From the NCBI GenBank assembly GCA_938091985.1, contig CALKOE010000155.1, positions 1-12,556 of the forward strand: a stretch of 12,556 nucleotides of DNA, written 5' to 3'. The position numbers and the translations under genes are program-made. The notes under the pieces were generated by a model. The model made no database searches and was not told where the DNA came from. It saw only the letters and a list, made by a program, of their open reading frames with translations. This document shows, piece after piece, positions 11,952 to 12,556 of the stretch. The first letter of the stretch is position 1, and every line of letters begins with the position of its first letter. Source of the DNA: an uncultured Acidimicrobiales bacterium. GTDB lineage: Bacteria > Actinomycetota > Acidimicrobiia > Acidimicrobiales > Aldehydirespiratoraceae.

Positions 11952-12556
11952 TAGGGGCGTGGGTGAGGCCGCGGCGGGCTGCGAGGATTCCTACGGCGAT
12001 CAACGGGAGTGAGCGCACGAACGACCAGCGGTCGGGGTGGCGCAATCCCCGCGCGATCGTGCGGCGGAGTCGTCGCGTCGTGTAGCCGAGGCCGAGTCGG
12101 ACCGGGTTGGCGCCATGCTCGGCGCGGATCCGCGCGAGCGCTTCGCCGCGCTGGCGGTGCTTGCGCCACAGCGCGATCACCCCGTCGACGTCTGGCGCAT
12201 AGATCTCGACCGCGTTCGGTTCGAACCCGACCGTGAACCCCGACCGGAAGAGGCGAGTGTTGACGTCGGTGTCTTCGCCGGCGCGTACGTCGGGAAACCA
12301 GTCGGCGCGGTCCAACGCAAAACGGATGTAGCTACACCTCGGTGGTGGCTCGCTCAGCCGACCCCGTGCTCGAGTGGTGGGGCTGGCCACGTGATCCAAG
12401 AAGAACGCAGCGCGCCCAGCCCGAGAAGTCGCCCCATCGACGAGCGGGCCGGTGACCAGTGCCCAGCCTCGACGAGGGGCGTCGAGGCGTGCTGCGAGAG
12501 ATCCGGGTGCGAGCCGCACATGGGAACCCACGAAGACGACGAAGTCGCCGGTCGCC
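11941..12556 (-). CDS. Family 2 glycosyltransferase, C-terminal part (partial)
   Basis: About 204 residues of the C-terminal part; the frame is open to the right edge, so the start is outside and the internal GTG at 12531 is not the true start. The visible part resembles the second half of a GT-A fold family 2 glycosyltransferase. DFVVFVGSHVRLAPG lies where a typical member has its metal-binding Asp-x-Asp strand, but here it reads Gly-Ser-His. The acidic acceptor motif is present as RAGEDTDVNTRLFRSG. Downstream come a basic amphipathic stretch (LWRKHRQRGEALARI) and, near the C terminus, a hydrophobic helix (SLPLIAVGILAA) that could rest in the membrane. Transfer of a sugar to a cell-envelope polymer is plausible, but donor and acceptor are unknown. 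It converges on the epoxide hydrolase gene, with their stops in a shared inverted repeat. Confidence 0.8.
   Translation of the reverse strand, partial: ATGDFVVFVGSHVRLAPGSLAARLDAPRRGWALVTGPLVDGATSRAGRAAFFLDHVASPTTRARGRLSEPPPRCSYIRFALDRADWFPDVRAGEDTDVNTRLFRSGFTVGFEPNAVEIYAPDVDGVIALWRKHRQRGEALARIRAEHGANPVRLGLGYTTRRLRRTIARGLRHPDRWSFVRSLPLIAVGILAARRGLTHAPTVL

Noticed and set aside
10322..12169. A 615-codon open frame on the minus strand opposite the lipoprotein end and the epoxide hydrolase
   Set aside because: It is Arg/Gly/Ala/Pro-rich with no recognisable domain, covers a clear epoxide hydrolase with catalytic motifs, and is the usual open shadow frame of G+C-rich DNA.
1..12556. CRISPR array, insertion sequence, tRNA, rRNA, phage or toxin-antitoxin genes
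   Set aside because: No regularly spaced repeats, transposase motifs, terminal repeats, tRNA-like cloverleaf or conserved rRNA stretches were seen by eye; every sizeable stretch is explained by housekeeping-type genes.

Overview
The window is dense, G+C-rich bacterial chromosome. Housekeeping genes are packed tail-to-tail and head-to-head with almost no spare DNA. The dnaX-ybaB-recR run, a DivIVA-like coiled-coil protein, methylmalonyl-CoA epimerase, a LigC-type ATP-dependent DNA ligase, many GTG starts and leaderless-looking promoters all point to an actinobacterium. An environmental, Acidimicrobiia-like lineage is my best guess, but that is inference and no phylogenetic marker was tested. 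I see no mobile element, CRISPR array, rRNA or tRNA.

Layout, left to right. (1) 1-1584, plus strand: the 3' end of dnaX (probable), then ybaB and recR, each joined to the gene before by a 4-base start/stop overlap. (2) 1585-1864: a spacer with a long hairpin, probably a terminator for leftward transcription, and an unusually A+T-rich patch. (3) 1865-3002: a divergent pair, the DivIVA-like protein (minus) and methylmalonyl-CoA epimerase (plus), with two adjacent inverted repeats in the shared control region. (4) 3036-5375, minus: a DExH helicase of the HrpB family whose usual C-terminal domain is missing and is replaced in frame by a complete glyoxalase-like (VOC) domain. (5) 5498-6998, plus: a stand-alone 5'-3' exonuclease and an HD-domain phosphohydrolase, one base apart. 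(6) 6995-8094: a divergent pair, RraA-like protein (minus) and a TIGR03086/maleylpyruvate-isomerase-like protein (plus), only 35 bases apart. (7) 8091-9490, minus: LigC-type ligase coupled by an ATGA overlap to a small lipoprotein. (8) 9554-11908, plus: a larger lipoprotein and an epoxide hydrolase. (9) 11941-12556, minus: the C-terminal part of a family 2 glycosyltransferase.

Repair and recombination functions recur (dnaX, recR, 5'-3' exonuclease, LigC) but lie in separate transcription units, so I do not claim a single system. The strongest oddity is the helicase-VOC fusion. Others are a recurring YANNNT hexamer 6-7 bases before start codons (leaderless transcription), two convergent gene pairs whose stop codons interlock in one CTAG, and a perfect 15-bp inverted repeat that carries the stop codons of two convergent genes.
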